DNA of 64,000 nt from JACKJA01 sp050297015 (lineage in GTDB: Bacteria; Pseudomonadota; Alphaproteobacteria; Micavibrionales; Micavibrionaceae). The stretch spans positions 8,458 through 72,457 of the forward strand of contig JBNKRZ010000022.1 of the NCBI GenBank assembly GCA_050297015.1. Reading direction: 5' to 3'. Under the pieces are notes generated by a model. That model had not been told where the DNA came from and made no database searches. It saw only the letters and a program-made list of their open reading frames with translations. The translations under genes were made by a program, and so were the position numbers. Shown here piece after piece: positions 1 to 7,427 of this stretch; position 1 is the stretch's first letter; each line of letters starts with the position of its first letter.

Positions 1-17
1 AAGTAAGGGTTAAGACC

Positions 18-395
18 ATGACAAAGAGATTAACAGGACAACAGCGCCGGACGTTCCGGACCCGTAACAAGTTGCGGAATGTCAATATTGAGCGTAACGC
101 TACGCGTGATGTGCGCCCGCGTTTGTCTGTACACCGCACCGGTAAACAGATTTATGCGCAGGTGATTGACGATATTGCCGGTAAAACGCTGGCGGCGGCT
201 TCTTCGCTGGATGGTGATTTGAAGCTTAAGAAGGGGTGTGATATTTCTGCGGCTGCGGCTGTGGGGAAATTGGTTGCAACCCGTGCAACAAAAGCCGGTG
301 TGAAAAAAGTACAATTTGACCGGGGATCTTTCCTGTATCACGGCCGGGTGAAGGCCTTGGCTGACGGGGCCCGTGAAGGCGGTCTGGAATTTTAA
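18..395 (+). CDS. rplR: 50S ribosomal protein L18
   Basis: Large-subunit protein that binds 5S rRNA with L5 and L25. The 125-residue product has the usual L18 length and layout: a basic N-terminus (MTKRLTGQQRR), then the RPRLSVHRT and IYAQVIDD strands and a C-terminal FLYHGRVKALADGAREGG helix region. The ATG at 18 is the only sensible start. It lies 18 bp before rpsE in the spc-type ribosomal cluster and is surely co-transcribed with it. The upstream neighbour (expected rplF) is outside the window. Confidence 0.97.
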   Translation: MTKRLTGQQRRTFRTRNKLRNVNIERNATRDVRPRLSVHRTGKQIYAQVIDDIAGKTLAAASSLDGDLKLKKGCDISAAAAVGKLVATRATKAGVKKVQFDRGSFLYHGRVKALADGAREGGLEF

Positions 396-413
396 TCAAG
401 GATGGAATGAATT

Positions 414-968
414 ATGGCTCAGGCACAAGAACATACACGTGAACGCGAAGAACCGGAACTGATCGAACGTCTGGTTGGTATTAACCGCGTAGCCAAAGTT
501 GTTAAAGGGGGGCGCCGTTTTGGGTTTGCCGCTCTGATCGTTGTCGGCGATGGTAAAGGCCGCGTTGGTTTCGGTACCGGGAAAGCCCGTGAGGTGCCGG
601 AAGCTGTGCAAAAAGCGACGGCAGATGCCAAGCGCAACATGATCCGTGTACCGCTGCGTGAGGCACGGACGCTGCACCACGATACAAAAGGTCACGATGG
701 CGCAGGCCGTGTGTTCTTGCGTTCCGCTCCGCAAGGGACGGGGATTATCGCCGGTGGTCCAATGCGTGCTGTGTTTGAAGCTGTGGGTGTTCAGGATGTT
801 GTGGCCAAGGCTATTGGTTCAAATAATCCGCATTCCATGATTAACGCAACGTTTGATGCTCTGAAAAACATGCAAAGCCCTCGTCAGGTGGCTGCGCGCC
901 GGGGCAAAAAAGTAAGCGACATCGTTTCAAATCGTGAAACGGCCAAAACGGAAGATGCGGCTGAGTAA
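414..968 (+). CDS. rpsE: 30S ribosomal protein S5
   Basis: Small-subunit protein near the decoding centre, needed for translational fidelity. It has 184 residues. The N-terminal double-stranded RNA-binding domain (ERLVGINRVAKVVKGGRRF, about residues 18-36) and the glycine-rich loop (VGDGKGRVGFGTGKA) are clear, followed by the C-terminal domain with APQGTGIIAGG and NPHSMINATFDAL. There is a modest C-terminal tail after about residue 165 (NRETAKTEDAAE), as in many alphaproteobacteria. It sits between rplR and rpmD in the same operon. Confidence 0.97.
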   Translation: MAQAQEHTREREEPELIERLVGINRVAKVVKGGRRFGFAALIVVGDGKGRVGFGTGKAREVPEAVQKATADAKRNMIRVPLREARTLHHDTKGHDGAGRVFLRSAPQGTGIIAGGPMRAVFEAVGVQDVVAKAIGSNNPHSMINATFDALKNMQSPRQVAARRGKKVSDIVSNRETAKTEDAAE

Positions 969-1003
969 CGCTTTAAAAGTTTTTGTAAAAGAGGAATAGT
1001 CCT

Positions 1004-1384
1004 ATGGCTGAAGAAAAAGATACGAAAAAGACGGCTGCGAAGAAGCCCGCTGCGAAAAAGGCTCCGGCCAAGAAAGCCGCTGCACCGAAAAAGGAAACAG
1101 CTGCGAAAAAGCCCGCTGCTGCTAAGAAAGACGCTCCGGCCAAGGCTGCTGAAGCTAAGCCTGCAGCTAAAAAAGCGGCTCCCAAGGCTAAAAAGCCTGC
1201 GGGTAAAACGGTAACGGTCACGCAAACCGGGTCGCCGATCGGGCGTAAACCCGGCCAGCGCGAAACATTGATCGGTCTGGGGCTGAACAAAATGCACCGT
1301 ACGCGTACACTGGAAGACACACCTTCCGTTCGCGGTATGATTAACAAGGTTAAACACCTGGTGAAGGTGGTAGACGCGGCTTAA
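1004..1384 (+). CDS. rpmD: 50S ribosomal protein L30 with long Lys/Ala-rich N-terminal extension
   Basis: Only the last 58 or so residues (about 69-126) are L30: KTVTVTQTGSPIGRKPGQ, then LIGLGLNKMHRTRTLED and GMINKVKHLVKVV. L30 is normally about 60 residues long. Residues 1-68 are a low-complexity Lys/Ala/Pro tract of the AAKKPAAKKAPAKK type, like histone H1-like tails of bacterial DNA-binding proteins. The extension is in frame with the ATG at 1004, which follows a purine-rich AGAGGAAT site, and no comparable ATG precedes the L30 core. Position between rpsE and rplO confirms the identity. The tail may contact rRNA or be surface-exposed; this is inference. Confidence 0.9.
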   Translation: MAEEKDTKKTAAKKPAAKKAPAKKAAAPKKETAAKKPAAAKKDAPAKAAEAKPAAKKAAPKAKKPAGKTVTVTQTGSPIGRKPGQRETLIGLGLNKMHRTRTLEDTPSVRGMINKVKHLVKVVDAA

Positions 1385-1424
1385 ACGTAATAGCCAAGGT
1401 TTTTAGATAAAAAGGTTTAGAGCA

Positions 1425-1931
1425 ATGAAACTGAACGAATTACAACCGAAAGAAGGTTCCGTTAAAGGGAAAACCCGTGTGGGCCGTGGAATCGGCTCCG
1501 GCAAGGGCAAAACTTCCGGTAAAGGTCAAAAGGGTCAAAAATCCCGTACGGGCGTCGCGATTAAAGGTTTTGAAGGTGGTCAAATGCCTTTGTACCGTCG
1601 TCTGCCGAAGCGCGGCTTTAACAACATTTTCGCCCGTAATCTGGTGACGATTAACCTGGCGCGTTTGCAAGAAGCAATCGACAAAAAAATGATCGACGCG
1701 AAGAAAGAAATTACCGAGGATGCACTGGTCGAGGGCAAGGTTATTCGCCGTAAAAAAGACGGTGTGCGTTTGCTGGGCAACGGGGAACTGAAAGCTAAAG
1801 TAAATCTGAAGCTGTCTGGTGCTACGAAATCGGCTGCTGCGGCTGTTGAAAAAGCCGGCGGGAAAATCGACATTATCCCGGCGCCAGTTAAAGGCCCATC
1901 CAAGGGGAAAACGGCTGTACAGCGTCCGTAA
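1425..1931 (+). CDS. rplO: 50S ribosomal protein L15
   Basis: Large-subunit protein that joins late in 50S assembly. It has 168 residues, slightly above the usual 145-160. It shows the family N-terminus MKLNELQPKEGSVKGKTRVGRG, the glycine/lysine-rich GSGKGKTSGKGQKGQKSRTG arm and GFEGGQMPLYRRLPKRGF, and ends with a basic tail after VEKAGGKIDIIPAP. It starts 40 bp after rpmD. A palindromic repeat and a terminator-like hairpin separate it from secY. Confidence 0.97.
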   Translation: MKLNELQPKEGSVKGKTRVGRGIGSGKGKTSGKGQKGQKSRTGVAIKGFEGGQMPLYRRLPKRGFNNIFARNLVTINLARLQEAIDKKMIDAKKEITEDALVEGKVIRRKKDGVRLLGNGELKAKVNLKLSGATKSAAAAVEKAGGKIDIIPAPVKGPSKGKTAVQRP

Positions 1932-1938
1932 CCGTAAG

Positions 1939-2073
1939 CGTCATTGCGATGAGGGCGCGTCCCGAAGTGCGAAGCACGTGGGACAACTTTTTAACAAGCG
2001 CCCGACGTGGCAATCCAGTGCTAAGCGGGAAGATTCTGGATTGCTTCGCTCTCTCTGATCGCTCGCAATGACG
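1939..2073. repeat. Palindromic intergenic repeat (CGTCATTGCGA family), copy 1
   Basis: The element opens with CGTCATTGCGA and closes with CTCGCAATGACG, its reverse complement. Inside, GGCAATCCAG pairs with CTGGATTGC. The middle holds a second small palindrome around GTGCGAAGCAC. A shorter relative lies at 25869-25963 with the same termini and the same inner arms. Elements of this type are scattered between genes in many bacterial genomes. Here it interrupts the rplO-secY spacing inside an otherwise compact operon. Confidence 0.8.
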
Positions 2074-2103
2074 AAATTGTGGTTTTCCGTTATTTATAAC
2101 AGG

Positions 2104-2130
2104 AAGGGGCTTGCGGGCCCCTTTTGTTTT
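2104..2130 (+). terminator. Terminator-like hairpin between rplO and secY
   Basis: AAGGGGC (2104-2110) pairs perfectly with GCCCCTT (2117-2123) over a six-base loop and is followed by TTTTGTTTT. It is a good intrinsic terminator shape placed inside a ribosomal operon, so it may attenuate rather than stop transcription into secY, unless secY has its own promoter in 2131-2205. Confidence 0.6.
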
Positions 2131-2205
2131 GTCTATGACTCACACTGCACTTCTTCCACCCTTTTAAGGGGGAGGGGGATTGTTAATTTAAGGAGTTAAA
2201 AAGAT

Positions 2206-3564
2206 ATGGCATCTGCCGTTGAGCAACTGGCGCAAAACGCCAATTTTGGAGCGCTGGCTAAAGCGACCGAACTGAAAAAACGTCTGCTTTTTGTGGTTGG
2301 CGCTTTGCTGGTCTACCGGTTGGGGACTTACATTCCCGTGCCGGGGATTGATCCGCAAATCTGGGACGATATTTATAACCAGAAGGGCGGCGGGATCCTT
2401 GACATGTTCAATATGTTCTCCGGGGGTGCGCTTCAGCGGATGACGATTTTTGCGTTGAACATTATGCCCTATATTTCGGCCTCGATCATTATGCAACTCG
2501 GATCGGCGATGTCGCCGTCGCTGGAAGCGATGAAAAAAGAGGGCGAAGTCGGTCGTATGAAAATCAATCAATATACGCGTTATCTAACGGTGCTTTTGGC
2601 TTCTGTTCAGGCTTACGGCTTGGCTGTAGGGCTGGAGAGTATGCAAAGCTCGGCGGGTTCGGCCGTCATTGATCCGGGCTTTTTCTTCCGGGTTTCAACC
2701 GTTGTCTCGATCGTTGGCGGTACGGTTTTTCTGATGTGGCTGGGGGAACAGATTACCCAGCGTGGTATCGGGAACGGTATATCCTTAATTATCTTCTCCG
2801 GGATTGTCGCGCAAATGCCGCGCGCGATCGGGAGCACGCTGGAGCTGGGGCGTCAGGGCCAGTTTAACTTTCTGACCTTGCTTTTGGTTGCGGCTATTGT
2901 TGTGGGCGTGATTGTCTTGATCGTCTTTATGGAACGCGCGCAGCGCCGGATTGTCGTGCAATATCCCAAGCGCCAGGTCGGTAATAAAATGACCATGGGC
3001 GATCAAAACCACATTCCGCTCAAGATGAACACGTCGGGTGTGATTCCGCCGATTTTCGCCTCTTCATTGCTGTTGTTGCCGCTTACCATTGTGGGCTTTA
3101 GCGGCGCGGATGGCGGTGAATGGACGGCGACGATTGCCCGATTCCTCCAGCACGGCCAACCGGCTTATATGCTGCTCTATGGTGGATTGATTATATTCTT
3201 CGCGTTTTTCTACACGGCGATTGTGTTCAATCCAGAGGAAAATGCCGATATGCTGCGTAAGCATGGCGGGTTTGTCCCCGGCATTCGTCCCGGCGCACCG
3301 ACGGCGGAATATATGGACTATGTTCTCACGCGCATTACCTCGGTTGGGGCGCTGTATTTGGTGTTTATCTGTTTGTTGCCGGAGTTTTTGCTAACCAAGG
3401 TTTCGATGCCGTTTTACTTTGGCGGCACGTCGCTCTTGATTGTGGTTAGTGTAACGATGGATACGGTGGCGCAAATTCACTCGCATCTTATTGCCCACCA
3501 ATATGAAGGGCTGATTAAGAAAGCCAAGCTCAAAGGCGCAACGTCACGGGGAAGGAGACGTTAA
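2206..3564 (+). CDS. secY: Preprotein translocase subunit SecY
   Basis: Channel-forming subunit of the SecYEG translocon in the inner membrane. It has 452 residues, the family length, with ten predicted hydrophobic helices. Landmarks are the cytoplasmic N-terminus ELKKRLLFVVGALLVYRLGTY, the plug region after GGILDMFNMFSGGAL, ALNIMPYISASIIMQL, and QPAYMLLYGGLIIFFAFFYT. The C-terminus is basic (KAKLKGATSRGRRR). An AGGAG site precedes the ATG at 2206. It is followed immediately by adk, with no gap. Confidence 0.98.
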   Translation: MASAVEQLAQNANFGALAKATELKKRLLFVVGALLVYRLGTYIPVPGIDPQIWDDIYNQKGGGILDMFNMFSGGALQRMTIFALNIMPYISASIIMQLGSAMSPSLEAMKKEGEVGRMKINQYTRYLTVLLASVQAYGLAVGLESMQSSAGSAVIDPGFFFRVSTVVSIVGGTVFLMWLGEQITQRGIGNGISLIIFSGIVAQMPRAIGSTLELGRQGQFNFLTLLLVAAIVVGVIVLIVFMERAQRRIVVQYPKRQVGNKMTMGDQNHIPLKMNTSGVIPPIFASSLLLLPLTIVGFSGADGGEWTATIARFLQHGQPAYMLLYGGLIIFFAFFYTAIVFNPEENADMLRKHGGFVPGIRPGAPTAEYMDYVLTRITSVGALYLVFICLLPEFLLTKVSMPFYFGGTSLLIVVSVTMDTVAQIHSHLIAHQYEGLIKKAKLKGATSRGRRR

Positions 3565-4158
3565 ATGAATTTGATTCTGTTGGGTCCGCCGGGGGCGGGT
3601 AAAGGGACGCAGGCTAAACGTCTGGAAGAAAAATACGGCCTGAAACAGCTTTCGACGGGAGACATGCTCCGCGCGGAAGTGGCGGCGGGGTCCGACCTTG
3701 GTAACGAAGCCAAGGCCATTATGGATTGTGGCGAGTTAGTGCCGGATGAGCTGATTATCGCCATGATTGATTCCCGGATGAGTCAATCCGATTGTCAGAA
3801 TGGTGTGATTTTTGACGGCTTCCCCCGCACGGTCGCGCAGGCCGAAGCGCTGGATGAAATGCTTCAGGCTCATGGCCGGACGCTGGATGCTGTGATCGCT
3901 CTGCAGGTCGATGAGGAAAAGCTCGTTGATCGCCTGAATAACCGCGTGGCTGAGACGCTGGCCGCCGGGGAAAAGGTGCGTGCCGATGATAATGAGGAAA
4001 CGCTACGCCGCCGTCTGGAGGAATACCGGGCAAAAACCCTGCCGATTAGCGATTATTACCGCGGTAAGGGGATGCTGGAGACGGTGGACGGTATGCAATC
4101 TATTGACGATGTTGCAGCCTCTCTGGCCGCCATTCTCGATAAGGCACAGGCGGCCTGA
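3565..4158 (+). CDS. adk: Adenylate kinase
   Basis: Cytoplasmic enzyme interconverting ATP + AMP and 2 ADP. It has 197 residues. The P-loop GPPGAGKGTQ is at residues 7-16, with the AMP-binding STGDMLR at about 31-37 and DGFPRT at about 85-90. The LID between DRLNNRV and the RRRLEEY motif is short, with no zinc-binding cysteines, as in many short-form Adks. The ATG at 3565 follows the secY stop directly. adk after secY is the usual alphaproteobacterial order. Confidence 0.97.
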   Translation: MNLILLGPPGAGKGTQAKRLEEKYGLKQLSTGDMLRAEVAAGSDLGNEAKAIMDCGELVPDELIIAMIDSRMSQSDCQNGVIFDGFPRTVAQAEALDEMLQAHGRTLDAVIALQVDEEKLVDRLNNRVAETLAAGEKVRADDNEETLRRRLEEYRAKTLPISDYYRGKGMLETVDGMQSIDDVAASLAAILDKAQAA

Positions 4159-4178
4159 ATTTTTGGGTGATAATTTTC

Positions 4179-4206
4179 TTGACGCACCCTTTGAAATCCC
4201 TATAAT
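4179..4206 (+). promoter_or_regulatory. Sigma-70-type promoter before rpsM
   Basis: TTGACG (4179-4184), 16-bp spacer, TATAAT (4201-4206). This is the best consensus-like promoter in the ribosomal region. Transcription would begin near 4213 and leave a leader of about 138 nt before rpsM, so the rpsM-rpsK-rpoA-rplQ block can be expressed apart from secY-adk. Confidence 0.7.
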
Positions 4207-4212
4207 GCGCGC

Positions 4213-4350
4213 ATCTCCATGAAGGGGAGGGCTTTTTATGCCCTGAAATGCTTGGGAAACCGGGCGTCTCATTTAGTGTAGAAACCGGCGCGGTGGAACC
4301 TTAACGCGGGGAGCCGTAAACGGTTTTGTTGATATTGAAAGGAAAAGACT
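4213..4350 (+). promoter_or_regulatory. Long leader of the alpha (rpsM) operon
   Basis: About 138 nt of predicted untranslated leader. It contains a small hairpin around AGGGCTTTTTATGCCCT and several GC-rich segments before the GAAAGGAAAAGACT ribosome-binding site of rpsM. Ribosomal-protein autoregulation through such leaders is established for several operons, but I do not recognise a known family here. Assignment as a regulatory leader is inference. Confidence 0.3.
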
Positions 4351-4722
4351 ATGGCACGTATTGCCGGGGTTAACGTACCCGATAACAAACGCGCAATTAT
4401 TGCGCTGACTTACATTCACGGAATTGGCCGTACGAAGGCCGTCCAGATTTGCGACAATTGTAAAATCGACCATGCCCGCCGGATGAATGATCTGAGCGAG
4501 GATGAGCTGAACGCTATCCGTCAGGAAATCGAAAGCGACAGCTACATGATCGAAGGGGATCTCCGCCGCACGGTGGCGATGAACATCAAGCGCTTGATGG
4601 ATATGAAATCCTATCGCGGCTTGCGTCATCGCGCCAAGCTGCCGGTTCGGGGGCAACGCACGAAGACCAATGCGCGCACGCGTAAAGGTCCGGCCAAGCC
4701 GATCGCCGGTAAGAAAAAGTAA
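4351..4722 (+). CDS. rpsM: 30S ribosomal protein S13
   Basis: Small-subunit head protein that contacts the P-site tRNA and forms the B1 bridges. It has 123 residues. It shows the start MARIAGVNVPDNKR, the helix-two-turn-helix region YIHGIGRTKAVQIC, and the basic C-terminus RGLRHRAKLPVRGQRTKTNARTRKG. First gene of the block driven by the promoter at 4179-4206. Confidence 0.98.
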   Translation: MARIAGVNVPDNKRAIIALTYIHGIGRTKAVQICDNCKIDHARRMNDLSEDELNAIRQEIESDSYMIEGDLRRTVAMNIKRLMDMKSYRGLRHRAKLPVRGQRTKTNARTRKGPAKPIAGKKK

Positions 4723-4749
4723 CAAGCGCATAGCATAAGGAGATAACCA

Positions 4750-5130
4750 ATGGCTAAACCAGCTAAGAAAAAAGTCAAAAAGAATATTATCGCGGGCTTT
4801 GCGTATGTGAACTCGACGTTTAACAACACGATCATTACGATCACGGATGCGCAAGGGAATACGGTTTCCTGGTCGACTGCCGGTGCGATGGGCTTTAAAG
4901 GCTCCCGTAAATCAACGCCGTTTGCCGCTCAGATGGCTGCGGAAGATGCGGGTAAAAAGGCGCAAGAACACGGCATGAAGGAACTGGACGTTCTGGTTAA
5001 AGGGCCGGGGTCGGGTCGTGAATCCGCTCTGCGCGCGCTGTCTTCTATCGGCTTTACGATCAAGTCGATCAAGGACATTACGCCTATTCCGCACAATGGC
5101 TGCCGTCCGTCGAAACGTCGCCGCGTGTAA
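4750..5130 (+). CDS. rpsK: 30S ribosomal protein S11
   Basis: Platform protein near the mRNA exit and E-site. It has 126 residues. The family core is clear: FAYVNSTFNNTIITITDAQGN, SWSTAGAMGFKGSRKSTPFAAQ, and the conserved end PIPHNGCRPSKRRRV. The ATG at 4750 follows AAGGAG with ideal spacing. It lies between rpsM and rpoA. The 95-bp gap to rpoA contains a GC-rich hairpin (CCGCGCA...TGCGCGG, about 5144-5162). Confidence 0.98.
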   Translation: MAKPAKKKVKKNIIAGFAYVNSTFNNTIITITDAQGNTVSWSTAGAMGFKGSRKSTPFAAQMAAEDAGKKAQEHGMKELDVLVKGPGSGRESALRALSSIGFTIKSIKDITPIPHNGCRPSKRRRV

Positions 5131-5225
5131 TGAAATTTCGGACTCCGCGCAGATGGTGCGCGGGGCCGTTTAACCAAAGTAACAAGAGGCCGGTTAAGAG
5201 CCGGATGAAGTGAAAGGAAAAAACT

Positions 5226-6242
5226 ATGATACAGAAGAACTGGCAAGAACTGATTAAACCGTCGAAAGTTGAAATCGCTCACGGTGCGGAAGCAAGCACC
5301 ACGGGTAAAGTCGTCGCCGAACCGCTGGAGCGGGGTTTTGGCTTGACGCTCGGTAACGCACTGCGCCGGATCCTGCTGTCTTCCCTGCAAGGGGCGGCTG
5401 TGACAGGCGTGAAAATCGACGGCGTTCTGCATGAATTCTCTTCGATCGAAGGTGTGCGCGAAGATGTAACGGACATTATCCTGAATATCAAAGCGATGGC
5501 TGTGCGTATGCATGTTGAAGGGCCGAAAACGATGCGCTTGCACGCCGAAGGGCCGTGCGAAGTGACCGCCGGTATGATCGAAGCCGGGGCCGATATCGAA
5601 ATCATGAACCCGGAGCTGGTTCTTTGTACGCTGGATAAAGGCGCAACCCTGAACATGGAAATGACTGTAAACACGGGTAAAGGCTATTGCCCGGCGGCAC
5701 AAAACCGTCCGGAAGAAGCACCGGTTGGTTTGATCCCGGTTGACAGTGTGTTCTCCCCGGTTCGTAAGGTTTCTTACGAAGTTGAAGATACCCGCGTCGG
5801 CCAGATTACAGACTACGATAAGCTGACACTGGCGATCGAAACTAACGGTGTGATTACGCCGGAAGATGCTGTCGCGCTGGCTGCCCGCATCATGCAGGAC
5901 CAGCTTCAGGTCTTCGTCAATTTCGACGAGCCGGAAGAACAGCCGGAGAAAAAAGAAGAAGAAGAACTGCCGTTCAACCGTAACCTTCTGCGTAAAGTGG
6001 AAGAGCTTGAGCTGTCTGTTCGTTCTGCTAATTGCCTCAAAAACGATAACATCGTTTATATTGGCGATCTGGTACAGAAGAGCGAAAGCGATATGCTCCG
6101 TACGCCGAACTTTGGCCGGAAATCTCTGAACGAGATCAAGGAAGTTCTGGCAACGATGGGCCTGCACCTCGGTATGCAAGCCGAAGGCTGGCCGCCGGAG
6201 AATATCGAAGAAATGGCTCGTAAACTGGACGAACCCTTCTAA
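5226..6242 (+). CDS. rpoA: DNA-directed RNA polymerase subunit alpha
   Basis: Scaffold subunit that dimerises to start assembly of RNA polymerase. It has 338 residues, the usual length. The N-terminal domain (about 1-235) shows EPLERGFGLTLGNALRRILLSS, and after an acidic linker rich in E and K (about 237-250) comes the C-terminal domain for UP-element and activator contact (ELSVRSANCLKNDNI, RTPNFGRKSLNEIKE). A GAAAGGAAAA site precedes the start codon. Confidence 0.98.
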   Translation: MIQKNWQELIKPSKVEIAHGAEASTTGKVVAEPLERGFGLTLGNALRRILLSSLQGAAVTGVKIDGVLHEFSSIEGVREDVTDIILNIKAMAVRMHVEGPKTMRLHAEGPCEVTAGMIEAGADIEIMNPELVLCTLDKGATLNMEMTVNTGKGYCPAAQNRPEEAPVGLIPVDSVFSPVRKVSYEVEDTRVGQITDYDKLTLAIETNGVITPEDAVALAARIMQDQLQVFVNFDEPEEQPEKKEEEELPFNRNLLRKVEELELSVRSANCLKNDNIVYIGDLVQKSESDMLRTPNFGRKSLNEIKEVLATMGLHLGMQAEGWPPENIEEMARKLDEPF

Positions 6243-6299
6243 ACCGCACCGCCAACGCTATTACGGCGGGCTGCAAAGAACCGGGTTTTTTACTTCCGA

Positions 6300-6336
6300 T
6301 GCTCACGTACTTTTACGTACGCTGCGCTTCGGTTCT
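6300..6336 (+). repeat. Dispersed short palindrome in the 318-bp rpoA-rplQ gap, copy 1
   Basis: The 6243-6560 gap has no credible gene. It holds GCTCACGTAC-TTTTAC-GTACGCTGCG, a hairpin-forming unit matched by copies at 29078-29110 (same strand) and 33193-33224 (reverse strand), all of the shape cacgta-g/c-tttn-tacgct. Further small palindromes follow (CGCTACCGCCGTAGCG near 6352). TATAAT occurs at 6509-6514 without a convincing -35. rplQ is otherwise expected to be co-transcribed with rpoA. Confidence 0.55.
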
Positions 6337-6560
6337 TAAACACGGTCCTTTTCGCTACCGCCGTAGCGCATTGGACGAACGGTTTAGGGAAGAGGGCTTG
6401 CCCCTCGCTTAAAGATTCGTAATGCGTACCCCACAGGGAATCGCGTTATGTAAAGTTGGGGTGTTGTATCCCGCCTCCGCCTTCAATGATGAACATGTTG
6501 GTGGATAATATAATGGTTCTCACCCTGTGAGGCCGCGGATAAAAAGAAAGGAACCGCAAA

Positions 6561-7028
6561 ATGAAACACCGTATTAAACAGCGCAAGCTGGGACGGACGA
6601 CCTCTCACCGTAAGGCGATGTTTGCCAATATGGCAGCCGCTCTGATTAAGCATGAGCAAATTACGACGACTTTGCCGAAAGCCAAGGAACTGCGTCCGGT
6701 TGTTGAAAAGCTTATTACATTGGGCAAAAAGGGCGGCCTTTCCAACCGCCGTCGTGCGATCTCCATCATGCGTGATGAAGCGCAAGTCGCTAAAATGTTC
6801 GACGTTATTGCCGAGCGTTACAAAGACCGTCAGGGCGGTTACTGCCGTATCATGAAAGCCGGTTTCCGCTATGGCGATGCCGCGCCGATGGCTGTGATTG
6901 AGCTGGTCGACCGTGATGTTTCTGCCAAGGGACAAGATAGCGGTCCGACGATGCTCGACGATGATTCTGCACCGGAAGCCCCGGCAGCGGCGGAAAAGCC
7001 TAAAGCCAAGAAAAAAGCGGCGGCTTAA
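6561..7028 (+). CDS. rplQ: 50S ribosomal protein L17
   Basis: Large-subunit protein near the peptide exit tunnel. It has 155 residues: the L17 core to about residue 120 (MKHRIKQRKLGRTTSHRKAM, LIKHEQITTTLPKAKELRP, GFRYGDAAPMAVIELVDR) and then an acidic then Lys/Ala-rich tail ending AKKKAAA. The tail echoes the extension on L30. Good GAAAGGAACC site upstream. Last gene of the ribosomal block, followed by a terminator. Confidence 0.97.
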   Translation: MKHRIKQRKLGRTTSHRKAMFANMAAALIKHEQITTTLPKAKELRPVVEKLITLGKKGGLSNRRRAISIMRDEAQVAKMFDVIAERYKDRQGGYCRIMKAGFRYGDAAPMAVIELVDRDVSAKGQDSGPTMLDDDSAPEAPAAAEKPKAKKKAAA

Positions 7029-7048
7029 AGCTTTCGCTATATGAATTT

Positions 7049-7079
7049 AAAAACGGCTCCTTTGCGGGGGCCGTTTTTT
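7049..7079 (+). terminator. Intrinsic terminator after rplQ
   Basis: AAAACGGC pairs with GCCGTTTT around a TCCTTTGCGGGG loop region, followed by a T run (TTTTTTG). It closes the ribosomal operon and isolates the protease gene downstream. Confidence 0.8.
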
Positions 7080-7150
7080 GTTGACGTGCTTAAATTTTCG
7101 TTTTAATTATTGCGGCGCAATATAATAAAAATATGTAAAGGGTATTCGCG

Positions 7151-7366
7151 ATGGATTGGGAAAATATAAAAGGAACGGGCACGCACGGTCTTTTTAATTC
7201 TACAGCAGGAACATGTGGTGATCTTTCTCCTGTTACAACCCATGCTAAACCGGAAATGAAATTGCTTGTTTTCCACCCCTCATCGGAAGAACAGCCGAAA
7301 GAAGATGTGGTCGCGTGCACTATGCCAGTTTGGCGACGGCCTTGGGAAGGCTATCATTCCTTTTAA
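7151..7366 (+). CDS. Small hypothetical protein (71 aa)
   Basis: I do not recognise this gene. AAAGGG lies eight bases before the ATG, a well-placed ribosome-binding site, and TATAAT occurs at 7121-7126. The product begins MDWENIKGTG and has no membrane segment or known motif. It lies in the 400-bp gap between the rplQ terminator and the protease gene, so it does not conflict with a better frame. It could be a short upstream peptide or a chance reading frame. Confidence 0.3.
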   Translation: MDWENIKGTGTHGLFNSTAGTCGDLSPVTTHAKPEMKLLVFHPSSEEQPKEDVVACTMPVWRRPWEGYHSF

Positions 7367-7427
7367 TGAGCGCTTTTTAGCGCTTACGGTCTTGAGATTT
7401 TTTGAAAAACGCACTACATGTTTTGTC

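Noticed and set aside
6486..6514. Promoter before rplQ (TATAAT at 6509-6514)
   Set aside because: No acceptable -35 at 16-18 bp. Kept only as a note in the gap description.
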